NCBI RefSeq assembly: GCF_913055835.1
Contig: NZ_CAJXKQ010000025.1
Span: forward strand, 1-61,665
Source: an uncultured Marinobacter sp.
Lineage (GTDB): Bacteria; Pseudomonadota; Gammaproteobacteria; Pseudomonadales; Oleiphilaceae
Length of the DNA stretch: 61,665 nt
Direction of reading: 5' to 3'
Position 1 is the stretch's first letter, and each line of letters begins with the position of its first letter. The notes beneath the pieces were generated by a model. It was not told the DNA's origin, ran no database searches, and saw only the letters and a list, made by a program, of their open reading frames with translations. Shown here one piece after another: positions 18,932-27,213 of the stretch. The translations under genes were made by a program, and so were the position numbers.

Positions 18932-21832
18932 TCAATCCTCATACCAATAGGTTTCCACAACGCCCTGTACGGTCTCAATGGTCTGGCAATCTGTACCGAC
19001 ACAAATTACGTCGGTATCATCCACCCGCATCCGTTGAGGGCTCGAAGGCAGAGGAATTCCAAGCTCTACAGGCCGATCTTCCCGGGTTAATTCATCAGCC
19101 GGCTTTCCATCTCCCGTGTAATAGTTACGAACGGCTCGCCCGTCGAGCACGGACAGGTGATAAAGCCTTGATGTCCCAGTCGGAGGCAAACACGGATCAG
19201 AGCTCGCTTTAGGTTCGTAAGTCGTAATGAATACTTCATTATTTGCAGTCACGCTCTCCGCCAGTACTTTTTCACCAGGGTTGCTACTCAGGTCGATAAA
19301 CCACCCTTTGGAAGCCGCCAGATCCTGTGCAGCTGTGGTGCGTTGGGCATCAGTGCCCTGCTGAATCAGGTTATCCGTGGTATCAAACAGGTTAGACTCA
19401 GTAATCGTTTGATAGAGGACACGAGTTTGTGTCGCATCTTTCGGATCGAGGGGCGCGGAGCTGACAGCCGGTATTTTCAACATGTAAATCCGGTCTTTGA
19501 TGTCAGTATCCAGCGGGTGGGCCTGGTAACCCGAACCAATGATCAGTCCAAGATAGCGCGCTCCACCGATTTTAACCCCAAACAGATCAGGGCTATGGTA
19601 GAAACGACGATTGCCAGCTTCAGTCGAGTCCGCCAGATCCGCAATTCGTCCACCAGTGGCAAAGCTTGTAAGTTTTGCCGTATTACTTAAATCGAACCGG
19701 AAAATCTGCCCACCCATATCACCAACATAGATCTGGTCCGCCAACTTATCCCCGTTTACGTCTAGAACCTTAGGCGAGGCCGGTATGCTGTACTTCATTT
19801 CGGGCAGTTCCAGATCTGCGCCACTGCCTGTTGGCCCGGCCCACCAGAGCCGGACTCCAGTCTCGGCGTCAACGATATATACCGCACGTCCCATACTGTC
19901 AGCGGTACGCGTTGTTACCGAATCCTGGTTCGTATCGTAGCCGCCACCAAAGATCAGCACCTCATACAACTTGTTATTTATATTGACTTTAGTCTTTACG
20001 GGTTTGGACCACGTTTGCCCCATCTCCGCGAAGCTGGTGTTTGCAATACCTCCTGTGATCTGCCAAAGCAAAGACGGCGCGTTCCGGTTGGTGACATCCA
20101 GAGCGTAATAGCTCTTGCCGCCTCGACGCATACCTGAGTAGATATAGGCAAAGTCGTTATCTGCCGACTTGATTGCACCATCAAAGTTATCGTCATGTAC
20201 CCAGCTGACGACGGTACCATCCATACCGTACTCCTTGCTGGATTTTTCGGTGCTATTCATCATTGCCGGCTGTTTCTTCAACAACTCCTTGGGAATGAAA
20301 GAGAAATAACTCTTGCCAGTCTCTCCATCTACACCATGAATATAGCCTTGATTGTCACCATAGTAGATAGTGATGTCCTGATTGGTCGCAGTGGTTCCGT
20401 CGTAAATTACCAGTTGCGGCACTGAATGGAGAGGATCTGCCAACAATTTTCGGGCTTCCGTCAAGTCGTTATCGCCGTCCTGATCAGTAACGTCCACCCC
20501 ACGCGTCCATTGAACAAGCTTCGCGAATTCGGCATCTGACATATTGGTGTCACCAAAAAGAGCTTTTGTCAGATTACTGTTGGTCGCCACAACAGCATTG
20601 TTGTTGTCGGATAGAAGAGACTTTCTGGAATCAAGGTTCGAAAACACGTTACGGTCAGCAGTTGTATCCGGCAGTTGAGACGCTGCGCCTCCGAGCTTCA
20701 CATTCGGTCCATCAGCGGTTGGGCTCCACCAGCTTTGCGCCGTGTCCTTAAAGAATCCGGTTGCTGGGTCAATCGCCGGGTTACCATTCTCATCGACGAT
20801 AACTGCTTCTGCCTCGCCCGAGGAATTCGTCCGAATCTCAAGCTTGTAGCGCTTCAGATTACCGTTCCAAATAGCGCCCTTCTGGGATTGGAACAACGCG
20901 TAGTAAAGCATGTTCAGGTGATTAAGGCGGTCGAAGGTATTAACCGCGATGCCGGGAGCGACGTATGTTGTTGACCGCGCATTAACTTCATCAAAAACCT
21001 GCTGAAGGGCTGAGGTCAATTGCGTAGCGTTATCGGCAAGCAAATACTGCCCACCACCTTTGGTAGCCGCGTCACTCAGAAGCGTCTGATCTGTTTTAAA
21101 ACCAATAGTGAAGGTCGCAACCTTCTGCTGGCCTGGAAAATCATCGTTCGGATCGTTTGCGGCCGGGATCATATCCTCAGTCCACATGTGCTCGGCAATT
21201 TCATCAAGGCAATTGCCAGTGCAGCTTCCGACTTCCGACTCAATCTCTGTCTGCCAATTTGTATCGGACGTGGGCTCACCATCCGTCAGAAGCAATGCGT
21301 AGTTCGGCTGACAGGAATACTCCACAGGGCTATCGAATACTGATGAATCAGTTGAAGATACAACGCCACTGCGCTGGGAACCATCCTCATCGGTGCTTCG
21401 AATGAAAACATCTTCCCCCTGATAGTAGCGCATGGTCTCAAATAGACTCTCGGACAACGGAGTGTTGCCACCCGCGAACAGACCATCAATCTTGGTGATC
21501 AATGAAGACCTTTGAGTATCAATATCGGCCACGGGCGCCTTAAAGTATGCACCCTCGTTGCCCCCGAAAATCATAAGTCCAACGTTCACGTCGTTTAAGC
21601 TGTTTACAAGATCTTTGGCTGCCTGCTTCATTACGTTGAGGCGCGTGTCCCCGTCGACATCCTGGGTGCTCATACTTCCCGAGGCATCCAGAATGAGCAT
21701 GATGTTTGGCTGGACTACCTTTTGCGCATTGGTGAAAAAGATCTCTGTGTCATCACCCAATGCCGCAGTACCGGCCATGGAGAAGTATGCTGCCGAAAGT
21801 GCAGTAGTGAGAACGCGACTGAAACTTTTCAT
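18932..21832 (-). CDS. pilY1: PilY1, type IV pilus tip adhesin/assembly factor
   Basis: Large secreted protein (966 residues) that primes pilus assembly, regulates retraction and binds surfaces. A signal peptide (about 1-26) precedes a von Willebrand A domain with a complete MIDAS motif DASGS at residues 49-53. The C-terminal half is the seven-bladed PilY1 propeller, with a calcium loop DVNGDKLAD near residues 691-699 and the repeated GGxxYYALDV-type blade sequences. The ATG overlaps the stop of the upstream small gene (ATGA). An Asn/Asp-rich vWA region with CQPNYALLLTDGEPT and cysteine pairs fits a periplasmic/extracellular fold. Confidence 0.94.
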   Translation of the reverse strand: MKSFSRVLTTALSAAYFSMAGTAALGDDTEIFFTNAQKVVQPNIMLILDASGSMSTQDVDGDTRLNVMKQAAKDLVNSLNDVNVGLMIFGGNEGAYFKAPVADIDTQRSSLITKIDGLFAGGNTPLSESLFETMRYYQGEDVFIRSTDEDGSQRSGVVSSTDSSVFDSPVEYSCQPNYALLLTDGEPTSDTNWQTEIESEVGSCTGNCLDEIAEHMWTEDMIPAANDPNDDFPGQQKVATFTIGFKTDQTLLSDAATKGGGQYLLADNATQLTSALQQVFDEVNARSTTYVAPGIAVNTFDRLNHLNMLYYALFQSQKGAIWNGNLKRYKLEIRTNSSGEAEAVIVDENGNPAIDPATGFFKDTAQSWWSPTADGPNVKLGGAASQLPDTTADRNVFSNLDSRKSLLSDNNNAVVATNSNLTKALFGDTNMSDAEFAKLVQWTRGVDVTDQDGDNDLTEARKLLADPLHSVPQLVIYDGTTATNQDITIYYGDNQGYIHGVDGETGKSYFSFIPKELLKKQPAMMNSTEKSSKEYGMDGTVVSWVHDDNFDGAIKSADNDFAYIYSGMRRGGKSYYALDVTNRNAPSLLWQITGGIANTSFAEMGQTWSKPVKTKVNINNKLYEVLIFGGGYDTNQDSVTTRTADSMGRAVYIVDAETGVRLWWAGPTGSGADLELPEMKYSIPASPKVLDVNGDKLADQIYVGDMGGQIFRFDLSNTAKLTSFATGGRIADLADSTEAGNRRFYHSPDLFGVKIGGARYLGLIIGSGYQAHPLDTDIKDRIYMLKIPAVSSAPLDPKDATQTRVLYQTITESNLFDTTDNLIQQGTDAQRTTAAQDLAASKGWFIDLSSNPGEKVLAESVTANNEVFITTYEPKASSDPCLPPTGTSRLYHLSVLDGRAVRNYYTGDGKPADELTREDRPVELGIPLPSSPQRMRVDDTDVICVGTDCQTIETVQGVVETYWYED

Positions 21833-22212
21833 TGATCACCTCCATCGCCACGCGGCACCCAAAAGTCCACCTGCTCTACCAATTCGGAGCCACTTCCAAT
21901 CACCAAGGTCGCGGGGTTCCCAATAAGGCCACTGGTCCTACGCATGTCAATCGTCTTTCCTTGCCGGGAAATCGACAGTTCCCTAGCCGGCAAGTAGCTG
22001 GACTTCGCACAAGACTCACAGCCCTCAACCCGCACCTGAACCACTTCTCCTGATGCATTGAAAACTAGCTCTACCTGATTCGCCTCTGCCGCGAAAACAT
22101 CACCATCTAGCATCGACCGAGCGGTTTCGGCATTGGCAGTCCCGGCGGCCACGCCAAGTAGAAGTAGAGCTGCGCTAATCCGCAGCAAATACACCAATGA
22201 ATATCTCATCAT
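21829..22212 (-). CDS. Unassigned periplasmic protein in the minor pilin operon
   Basis: A 127-residue protein I cannot assign to a named family. ATG 22212 follows a good GGGAGGGAGAG ribosome site; a second ATG is the next codon. Residues 2-28 are a Sec signal ending at TANA-ET. The mature part of about 100 residues is beta-like and contains a single CxxC (VEGCESCAKSSYLPA), possibly a disulphide or metal site. It sits between pilX and pilY1, and its stop overlaps the pilY1 start by four bases. This suggests it acts with PilY1, perhaps in its export or folding. It is not at the PilY2 position of Pseudomonas (after pilY1). Confidence 0.75.
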   Translation of the reverse strand: MMRYSLVYLLRISAALLLLGVAAGTANAETARSMLDGDVFAAEANQVELVFNASGEVVQVRVEGCESCAKSSYLPARELSISRQGKTIDMRRTSGLIGNPATLVIGSGSELVEQVDFWVPRGDGGDQ

Positions 22213-22237
22213 TCTCTCCCTCCCGACCAAGCGGGAA

Positions 22238-22726
22238 TCAATAATATTCAATGCCTTTGAAAACACGCGCTTCGGCGCCGGTGTTCGCCATCGTTGCTTC
22301 GCCAATCAACTCATACCGATAGCCTTTCAACTGGTTTGAGCTTTCATCGGCATTCATTGAGCTACCACTCGTTATAATGATTTCCCCGAGGAACCGTGCC
22401 TGATAGCTACCAGTGATCCCGTTCCCTGAGTCCAGCGTGGTTACCGTAACGACGCTGCTCTCTTCGCTAGCGTTCTGCATCGACTCACGCAGTAAGGTCA
22501 AATCGTTTGCGTACAGTTGATTGGTTAATGCACTTACAGTACTTTCAGCTGCCTGGAAGGCCCGGTTCGCATTCTGCGAGTTAACAGCCATACGCTCCTG
22601 CATGACGGAAGTGTTCATTCCAGCCACACCAATCAGAGTGAGCACCAACAACACAATGAGACTCACAATAAGAGCAGCGCCATTTTGTCGATCGATAAAC
22701 TCGAACTGCTTCGCTCTGTTTGTCAT
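22238..22726 (-). CDS. pilX: PilX, type IV pilus minor pilin
   Basis: A 162-residue minor pilin of the PilX family. The N-terminus reads RQNGAALIVSLIVLLVLTLIGVAGMN, the PilX_N pattern with Gly-Ala at the processing site and no Glu5, which is typical of the pilus-initiating GspK/PilX class rather than a defect. The start is ATG 22726 with GAAGGG upstream; a TTG just before it is also open. Together with PilV, PilW and PilY1 it forms the priming complex at the pilus tip. Confidence 0.88.
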   Translation of the reverse strand: MTNRAKQFEFIDRQNGAALIVSLIVLLVLTLIGVAGMNTSVMQERMAVNSQNANRAFQAAESTVSALTNQLYANDLTLLRESMQNASEESSVVTVTTLDSGNGITGSYQARFLGEIIITSGSSMNADESSNQLKGYRYELIGEATMANTGAEARVFKGIEYY

Positions 22727-22746
22727 CAAACTACCCTTCGCTCGTT

Positions 22747-23847
22747 TTAGTCGCGGTTGCGTAACATAACGGTTGAAACAAACGCACGTCGCAATCGCTG
22801 ATCCTCAGGATGGGTCACAGCAGAAGCACCCGCTCCTGTTGTTCCAACAATCTGCTCCCCCGGCAGAGCGTAAGTTGCCGTATCTGCGCTGTTCCGGGCG
22901 CCATCAGAGTCGCTGATTAACAAGCCAACACGAATAGCCACGACGTTCGCCATGTCGCCTACATTGTCGGCGGTCGTGTACCTTATATTGTTCGTCGCGA
23001 GCAGCTCTCCATACTCAATCTGGAGACTTTCAACACCCTCAACAATTTCGTCTACCTGGAAGTCTGGCGTTGCCTGATTAAGCAGGTTGTTAGTGCCCCG
23101 ATAAAGCGCTCTGATATCGTTGCCTTGTGCATCATCCCGACCGGTGTCTGCTACAAAATAGACCGTGGCTGAAAAACGCATAATCCTTGCTGATTCGGTG
23201 TAAGCCTGGCTCAAACGATTGTCGGTGTTGACGTTATTCGCATGCGCCCAAGTGTTCGAGGTCGGTTGACTGGATATGCGGAAGAGGTCAGCGGCTTCGC
23301 AATCGGAAATCAGGACGATGTCATTCTGAGAGAAAAGACCGACCTCTGAACCGCCAACCTGGATATTGGCATTATCCGCAGTCATGTTGCCTGTAATTTC
23401 AACCTCAACAGACTCGCCTCGCTGCACCGCGAGCACATCACTGCCGATCAAAGCCCTGGACTCAATTGAATGGCCGTCAAACTCCGTGCCACTCGCCCAA
23501 TTCGCGTCGTCAACTTCCCATCCGCGCAATGTAGTGGAAAAGAAATCAGAGGTCGGGGGATTCTCAGCAATTACATTTAGAGCAACATCATCTGGATCTG
23601 CACATCCCTGATAACCCACCATTCTCATATCCCGGGCCATAATATCCGTAGCAATACGACCAGACTCCTGAATTCTCGCCAGGGAAGTCGCCAGACGAGA
23701 AGTCTGGTTCGAATCCATATAAACCGTAAATACGCCCAGTATCAGTGTTGCGCTGAGCGCCAGGGCTATGATCAGTTCTACGAGAGAAAGCCCCTTTTGC
23801 CGCATCGGCTTTGTCGACAGTCCTGCGCCGCCTTTAGTCTTTCTCAT
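22747..23847 (-). CDS. pilW: PilW, type IV pilus minor pilin
   Basis: Minor pilin of 366 residues, the size and composition of PilW/GspJ-like proteins. The prepilin site is MRQKG/LSLVELIIALALSATLILG with Glu5, after an extended leader of about 19 residues. I choose ATG 23847 because GAGGTG lies six bases upstream; a GTG at 23859 overlapping the pilV stop is possible. The long C-terminal region contains a DxxD-rich beta domain and two cysteines (QGCADPDD, DCEAADLF). A member of the fimU-pilV-pilW-pilX operon. Confidence 0.88.
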   Translation of the reverse strand: MRKTKGGAGLSTKPMRQKGLSLVELIIALALSATLILGVFTVYMDSNQTSRLATSLARIQESGRIATDIMARDMRMVGYQGCADPDDVALNVIAENPPTSDFFSTTLRGWEVDDANWASGTEFDGHSIESRALIGSDVLAVQRGESVEVEITGNMTADNANIQVGGSEVGLFSQNDIVLISDCEAADLFRISSQPTSNTWAHANNVNTDNRLSQAYTESARIMRFSATVYFVADTGRDDAQGNDIRALYRGTNNLLNQATPDFQVDEIVEGVESLQIEYGELLATNNIRYTTADNVGDMANVVAIRVGLLISDSDGARNSADTATYALPGEQIVGTTGAGASAVTHPEDQRLRRAFVSTVMLRNRD

Positions 23848-23855
23848 AGAGCACC

Positions 23856-24416
23856 TCACAACGAAAACCTGACGGCATAGGAGTTGTCTCCCGCAATATC
23901 TTCACCAGCATCACCTGCACGACTGGCCTCGTCCCACTGGATAGTTACAGTGTATATTCCGGATGCTGCATCATGTGCAATGGTTCCCACACCACCGGGA
24001 AGCATTGCCATATCCCCTCCCGTGCCCTGCACCTGGAGCGTCCATTCAACCTGATCGACGGTTACTTGATCAGAAGGAGTACAGCCTGCGGCCTGGCCGG
24101 TGCACGCCGGAAGCGTCGTGGATTGAATGGTCGCGGTGGAAAAGCCCCCATAGCTACCACCTTGCGCTTCAGCTCTGTTAGCTCGCATACGATCAGCCAT
24201 ATCGTATGCCAGGATGCTGGCCTGCGTTCTCAAATAGGAACCCTGGTTGTTTCGCATGCCCTCGAAAAGCAAACCGGCGAGCCCCAGCAACCCGATTGCC
24301 AGGATGAAAAGCGTCACCAGAATTTCAATCATAGTGAAACCGCCGGCTCTCATTCTGCCGGGGCTAAAAGCTATCAATATTTGTCCGGACGATTGTTTAG
24401 CCATTTTTCTTTCCAT
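23856..24416 (-). CDS. pilV: PilV, type IV pilus minor pilin
   Basis: Minor pilin with the prepilin site RMRAGG/FTMIEILVTLFILAIGLLGLAGL, Glu5 present and the AIGLLGLA continuation characteristic of PilV. About 186 residues from ATG 24416. A second ATG at 24404, preceded by GGAAAG, is equally plausible and a TTG at 24428 is less so. Cysteines (LPACTGQAAGC) fall in the usual PilV loop. It begins two bases beyond the fimU stop, so the genes are translationally linked. Confidence 0.87.
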   Translation of the reverse strand: MERKMAKQSSGQILIAFSPGRMRAGGFTMIEILVTLFILAIGLLGLAGLLFEGMRNNQGSYLRTQASILAYDMADRMRANRAEAQGGSYGGFSTATIQSTTLPACTGQAAGCTPSDQVTVDQVEWTLQVQGTGGDMAMLPGGVGTIAHDAASGIYTVTIQWDEASRAGDAGEDIAGDNSYAVRFSL

Positions 24417-24418
24417 CT

Positions 24419-25024
24419 TTACGGGCAAGTAATGTCTGCGTCATCGTGATCATTCAAAACCCCAGCTGTCCCACCGGTATCCCGTGCTAAGCGGGTTTGA
24501 CCCGAGACATTAACAACGACAGCTCTGGCTTCAGCAGCGCCACGCTCATCACATACGATAAAGGTACCTGCATTGCTGCCAGTGGCCGACGGTATGGGAA
24601 ACCCGTTGCTGGCAAACTGGACAAATCCTCCACCGTCACTCGTCAACCCCTCTATGCGAAAACTGTTACCCCCTGAGAGCGATCCTCCGACTTTAAGGAC
24701 TTCGTCACCGTCACCACTGTCAACAGACCGGTCTCCATCCATATCACGGAAAATAATCCAGCCAGTTTCCCAAGCTGCATTTCCACTGCAGGAAGCACTA
24801 TCGGTTGATGAACAGGCGGTGACGACCCCGCCCTGAAGCTTTGATGCCTCACTCCGCGCATAGCTGATTAGACTCGAGATCTCATTGATCTGGGCAGTAA
24901 GGCGATTATTCAGAACAGTTTCCCTAAATGAGGGCACAGCAAAGGAAGCCACGATCGCAAGAATGACTATCGTGATAATAAGCTCAAGAAGTGTGAAGCC
25001 CGATTGGCGCTGGAGTTCTGCCAT
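24419..25024 (-). CDS. fimU: FimU-type minor pseudopilin (GspH/FimT family)
   Basis: First gene of the leftward minor-pilin operon; 201 residues. Leader MAELQRQSG then FTLLELIITIVILAIVASFAVPSF with Glu5, followed by a GspH domain (LNNRLTAQINEISSLISYARSEA). Four cysteines (ACSSTDSASC, FIVCDE, terminal DITCP) fit the paired disulphides of FimU/FimT proteins. It is a paralogue of the + strand fimT at 17863. I name it FimU from its place ahead of pilV, as in Pseudomonas; FimT is the alternative name. Confidence 0.82.
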   Translation of the reverse strand: MAELQRQSGFTLLELIITIVILAIVASFAVPSFRETVLNNRLTAQINEISSLISYARSEASKLQGGVVTACSSTDSASCSGNAAWETGWIIFRDMDGDRSVDSGDGDEVLKVGGSLSGGNSFRIEGLTSDGGGFVQFASNGFPIPSATGSNAGTFIVCDERGAAEARAVVVNVSGQTRLARDTGGTAGVLNDHDDADITCP

Positions 25025-25095
25025 ATTTCAACCCTTTTTTGATTATCATAAGGGTAGAAGCAAGGTAACTAGCACTCCAGCACGTCACGATAAAC

Positions 25096-25108
25096 GGCAA
25101 AATTTGCC
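25096..25108. promoter_or_regulatory. Palindrome in the putative fimU promoter
   Basis: GGCAAA-A-TTTGCC (6+1+6) lies 72 nt upstream of fimU. On the minus strand it sits between TTGTCA and TATCGT, which have a 16-bp spacing and could form a weak sigma70 promoter. An operator is possible. The remaining sequence of the 234-nt gap up to ispH shows no gene. Confidence 0.3.
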
Positions 25109-25258
25109 TGACAAGTGGTTCGAGAGGTCACTAGAACATGACCCATCTCTCATCAGATGACTTTCGAGTGGTAGGCTAATTCGAAACTTGTTCTGTCCGT
25201 AATGCTTACGCTAAGTATGCAGGACTACTATCAGTCAAATAGTGTTATAGAAAGTCAA

Positions 25259-26212
25259 TTACCCAACATTGACCGCATCAATCCGAAGCTCTTTTGGCAT
25301 GGAGAACACAATATTCTCCTCACGCCCGGCAATCTCCTCCGGAACGCTCCCACCAAGCTCTCGCAGGCGAGTAATCACATCGTTTACCAGAACCTCGGGC
25401 GCAGAGGCGCCAGCGGTAACTCCAACCGAGGTCTTCCCTTCCAGCCAGGCAGCATCGATCTGGGAAGCCTCATCAATCAGATACGCAGGCGTGCCCATTC
25501 TCTCGGCAAGCTCACGCAGACGATTCGAGTTGGAGCTGTTCGGCGAGCCAACCACCAGCATAAGATCGCAGTCGCCGGCCAACTGCTTCACGGCGTCCTG
25601 ACGGTTCTGGGTGGCATAGCAGATATCGTCCTTGCGCGGGCCCTGAATCTCCGGGAACTTTGCTCGGAGGGCATCGATAACCCGGGCGGTATCGTCCATG
25701 GAGAGGGTGGTCTGGGTCACGTAGGAGAGCTTGCCGGGGTCTTTAACTTCGAGGTTGGCAACATCCTCCTCGTTTTCCACGAGGTAGATTTCACCACCAT
25801 TGCTGTGGTCGTACTGCCCCATGGTGCCTTCCACTTCCGGGTGGCCGTGGTGGCCGATCAATACGCATTCCCGGCCGTCGCGGCTATAACGCATGACTTC
25901 CAGGTGAACCTTGGTAACCAGTGGACAGGTGGCGTCAAAGACTTTCAAACCGCGGCGGGCGGCTTCGTTCTGTACCGCCTGGGAAACGCCATGGGCGCTG
26001 AAGATGACAAGTTTGTCGTCTGGCACTTCGTCCAGCTCGTCCACGAAAATGGCGCCACGGTTGCGCAGGTTATCCACCACAAATTTATTGTGGACCACTT
26101 CGTGCCTTACGTAGATCGGCGCTCCGAACACGTCCAGCGCCCGGTTTACAATTTCAATGGCGCGGTCCACGCCGGCACAAAAACCTCGGGGATTGGCGAG
26201 TCGGATCTGCAT
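25259..26212 (-). CDS. ispH: IspH, 4-hydroxy-3-methylbut-2-enyl diphosphate reductase
   Basis: Last enzyme of the MEP pathway: reductive dehydroxylation of HMBPP to IPP and DMAPP through a [4Fe-4S] cluster. The 317 residues include the three conserved cluster cysteines, in [13 protein letters not shown] near the start, [12 protein letters not shown], and [10 protein letters not shown]. The E-T-and-H residues of the active site are also present ([15 protein letters not shown]). It is downstream of fkpB in the lspA-fkpB-ispH order conserved across Pseudomonas and enteric relatives, 18 nt after fkpB. Confidence 0.97.
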   Translation of the reverse strand: MQIRLANPRGFCAGVDRAIEIVNRALDVFGAPIYVRHEVVHNKFVVDNLRNRGAIFVDELDEVPDDKLVIFSAHGVSQAVQNEAARRGLKVFDATCPLVTKVHLEVMRYSRDGRECVLIGHHGHPEVEGTMGQYDHSNGGEIYLVENEEDVANLEVKDPGKLSYVTQTTLSMDDTARVIDALRAKFPEIQGPRKDDICYATQNRQDAVKQLAGDCDLMLVVGSPNSSNSNRLRELAERMGTPAYLIDEASQIDAAWLEGKTSVGVTAGASAPEVLVNDVITRLRELGGSVPEEIAGREENIVFSMPKELRIDAVNVG

Positions 26213-26230
26213 ATCAACCTGCTGCTCTGG

Positions 26231-26683
26231 TTAGTGGGCCGGGCCTGCCGGTTCCACGTCAATGATTTCTACTTCAAACGTCAGTGTACGCCCTGCCAGG
26301 GGGTGATTGAAATCCACCTCGACTTCATCACCTTCCACGCGACTGACCACACCGGGCAACTCACTCTGGCGCGCATCGGCGAAGGAGATCATCACGCCCG
26401 GCTCCAGAACCATATCGGGGCTGAACTCATGGCGCTTGAAGGTCTGGACGTTATTCGGATTGTGCTGGCCAAAGGCTTTCTCCGGCGGAACCTCAAAGCT
26501 GTCCCTGTCACCGACCTTCATGCCCATCAGGTAGGCTTCAAAGTTTTCCGGCAGGTTGTCATCGCCGATTTCCAGGGAAGCCGGCTCATTCTCAAAAGTC
26601 GAATCAATCACTTCGCCATCCGGGAACTTCAGGGCGAAGTGCAGTTTTACCCGGGTACCCTTGTCGACAGGCAGTTCATTCAT
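26231..26683 (-). CDS. fkpB: FkpB (SlpA), FKBP-type peptidyl-prolyl isomerase
   Basis: A 150-residue SlyD-like FKBP: the split FKBP domain (VKLHFALKFPDGEVIDSTFENEPASLEIGDDNLPEN...) surrounds the IF chaperone insert, with a closing FNHPLAGRTLTFEVEIIDVE. It lacks the His-rich metal-binding tail of SlyD, which places it in the SlpA/FkpB group. Presumed cytoplasmic prolyl isomerase/chaperone; clients unknown. It starts 5 nt downstream of the lspA stop. Confidence 0.92.
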   Translation of the reverse strand: MNELPVDKGTRVKLHFALKFPDGEVIDSTFENEPASLEIGDDNLPENFEAYLMGMKVGDRDSFEVPPEKAFGQHNPNNVQTFKRHEFSPDMVLEPGVMISFADARQSELPGVVSRVEGDEVEVDFNHPLAGRTLTFEVEIIDVEPAGPAH

Positions 26684-26688
26684 AAGAG

Positions 26689-27213
26689 TTACTCACTCCT
26701 TTGCGCATCCCCGTCCGAGTCGGCGGGTTTGCGAAACATATCGAGAATCATCATGGCGGCACCGATGGTGATCGCGGTGTCGGCCAGGTTAAAGGCGGGA
26801 AAGTGCCAGTCCTGCCAGTAAAAGTGCAGGAAATCGACCACGTAGCCGTGCACCACCCGATCGTAGACGTTGCCAAGGGCGCCGCCGAGTATCAGTACGA
26901 TGGCAATGGCGGTCCAGGTTTCGTGGCGCTGCAGGTTTTTCAGCCAGTAGATCAGTACCACGCTGACCACCAGCGCCAGGGTGACAAAGAACCAACGTTG
27001 CCAGCCAGCGGCTTCGGCCAGGAAGCTGAACGCGGCGCCGGTGTTGTGAAGCAGCGTCAGATTGAACATCGGAATCACCGGGACCGGGTCGCCATAGGTC
27101 AGCATGGCGCTCGCCATGGCCTTGGTGCCGAGATCCAGAGCGATCACCAGCACCGCCAGCCACAGCCATTTCAGTTTGCTCCCGGTGACCTGCTCCGTCA
27201 TGGTCGCGTCCAT
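26689..27213 (-). CDS. lspA: LspA, lipoprotein signal peptidase II
   Basis: Inner-membrane aspartyl protease that cleaves signal peptides from diacylglyceryl-modified prolipoproteins. About 174 residues with four membrane helices. The two catalytic aspartates are in [13 protein letters not shown] and [11 protein letters not shown], with the NTGAAFSFL signature upstream. I start at ATG 27213, whose codon overlaps the ileS stop (TGATG); ATG 27201 four codons later would also give a complete protein. The ileS-lspA pairing is widely conserved. Confidence 0.95.
   Translation of the reverse strand: MDATMTEQVTGSKLKWLWLAVLVIALDLGTKAMASAMLTYGDPVPVIPMFNLTLLHNTGAAFSFLAEAAGWQRWFFVTLALVVSVVLIYWLKNLQRHETWTAIAIVLILGGALGNVYDRVVHGYVVDFLHFYWQDWHFPAFNLADTAITIGAAMMILDMFRKPADSDGDAQRSE

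Noticed and set aside
22650..22700. PilX lacking the Glu5 of prepilins as a broken gene
   Set aside because: Loss of Glu5 is normal in the PilX/GspK class; the N-terminal pattern and operon position fit a functional protein.
25202..26821. A 539-codon + strand frame across ispH, fkpB and the start of lspA
   Set aside because: No domain, no ribosome site, fully antisense to conserved genes; a codon-bias shadow.
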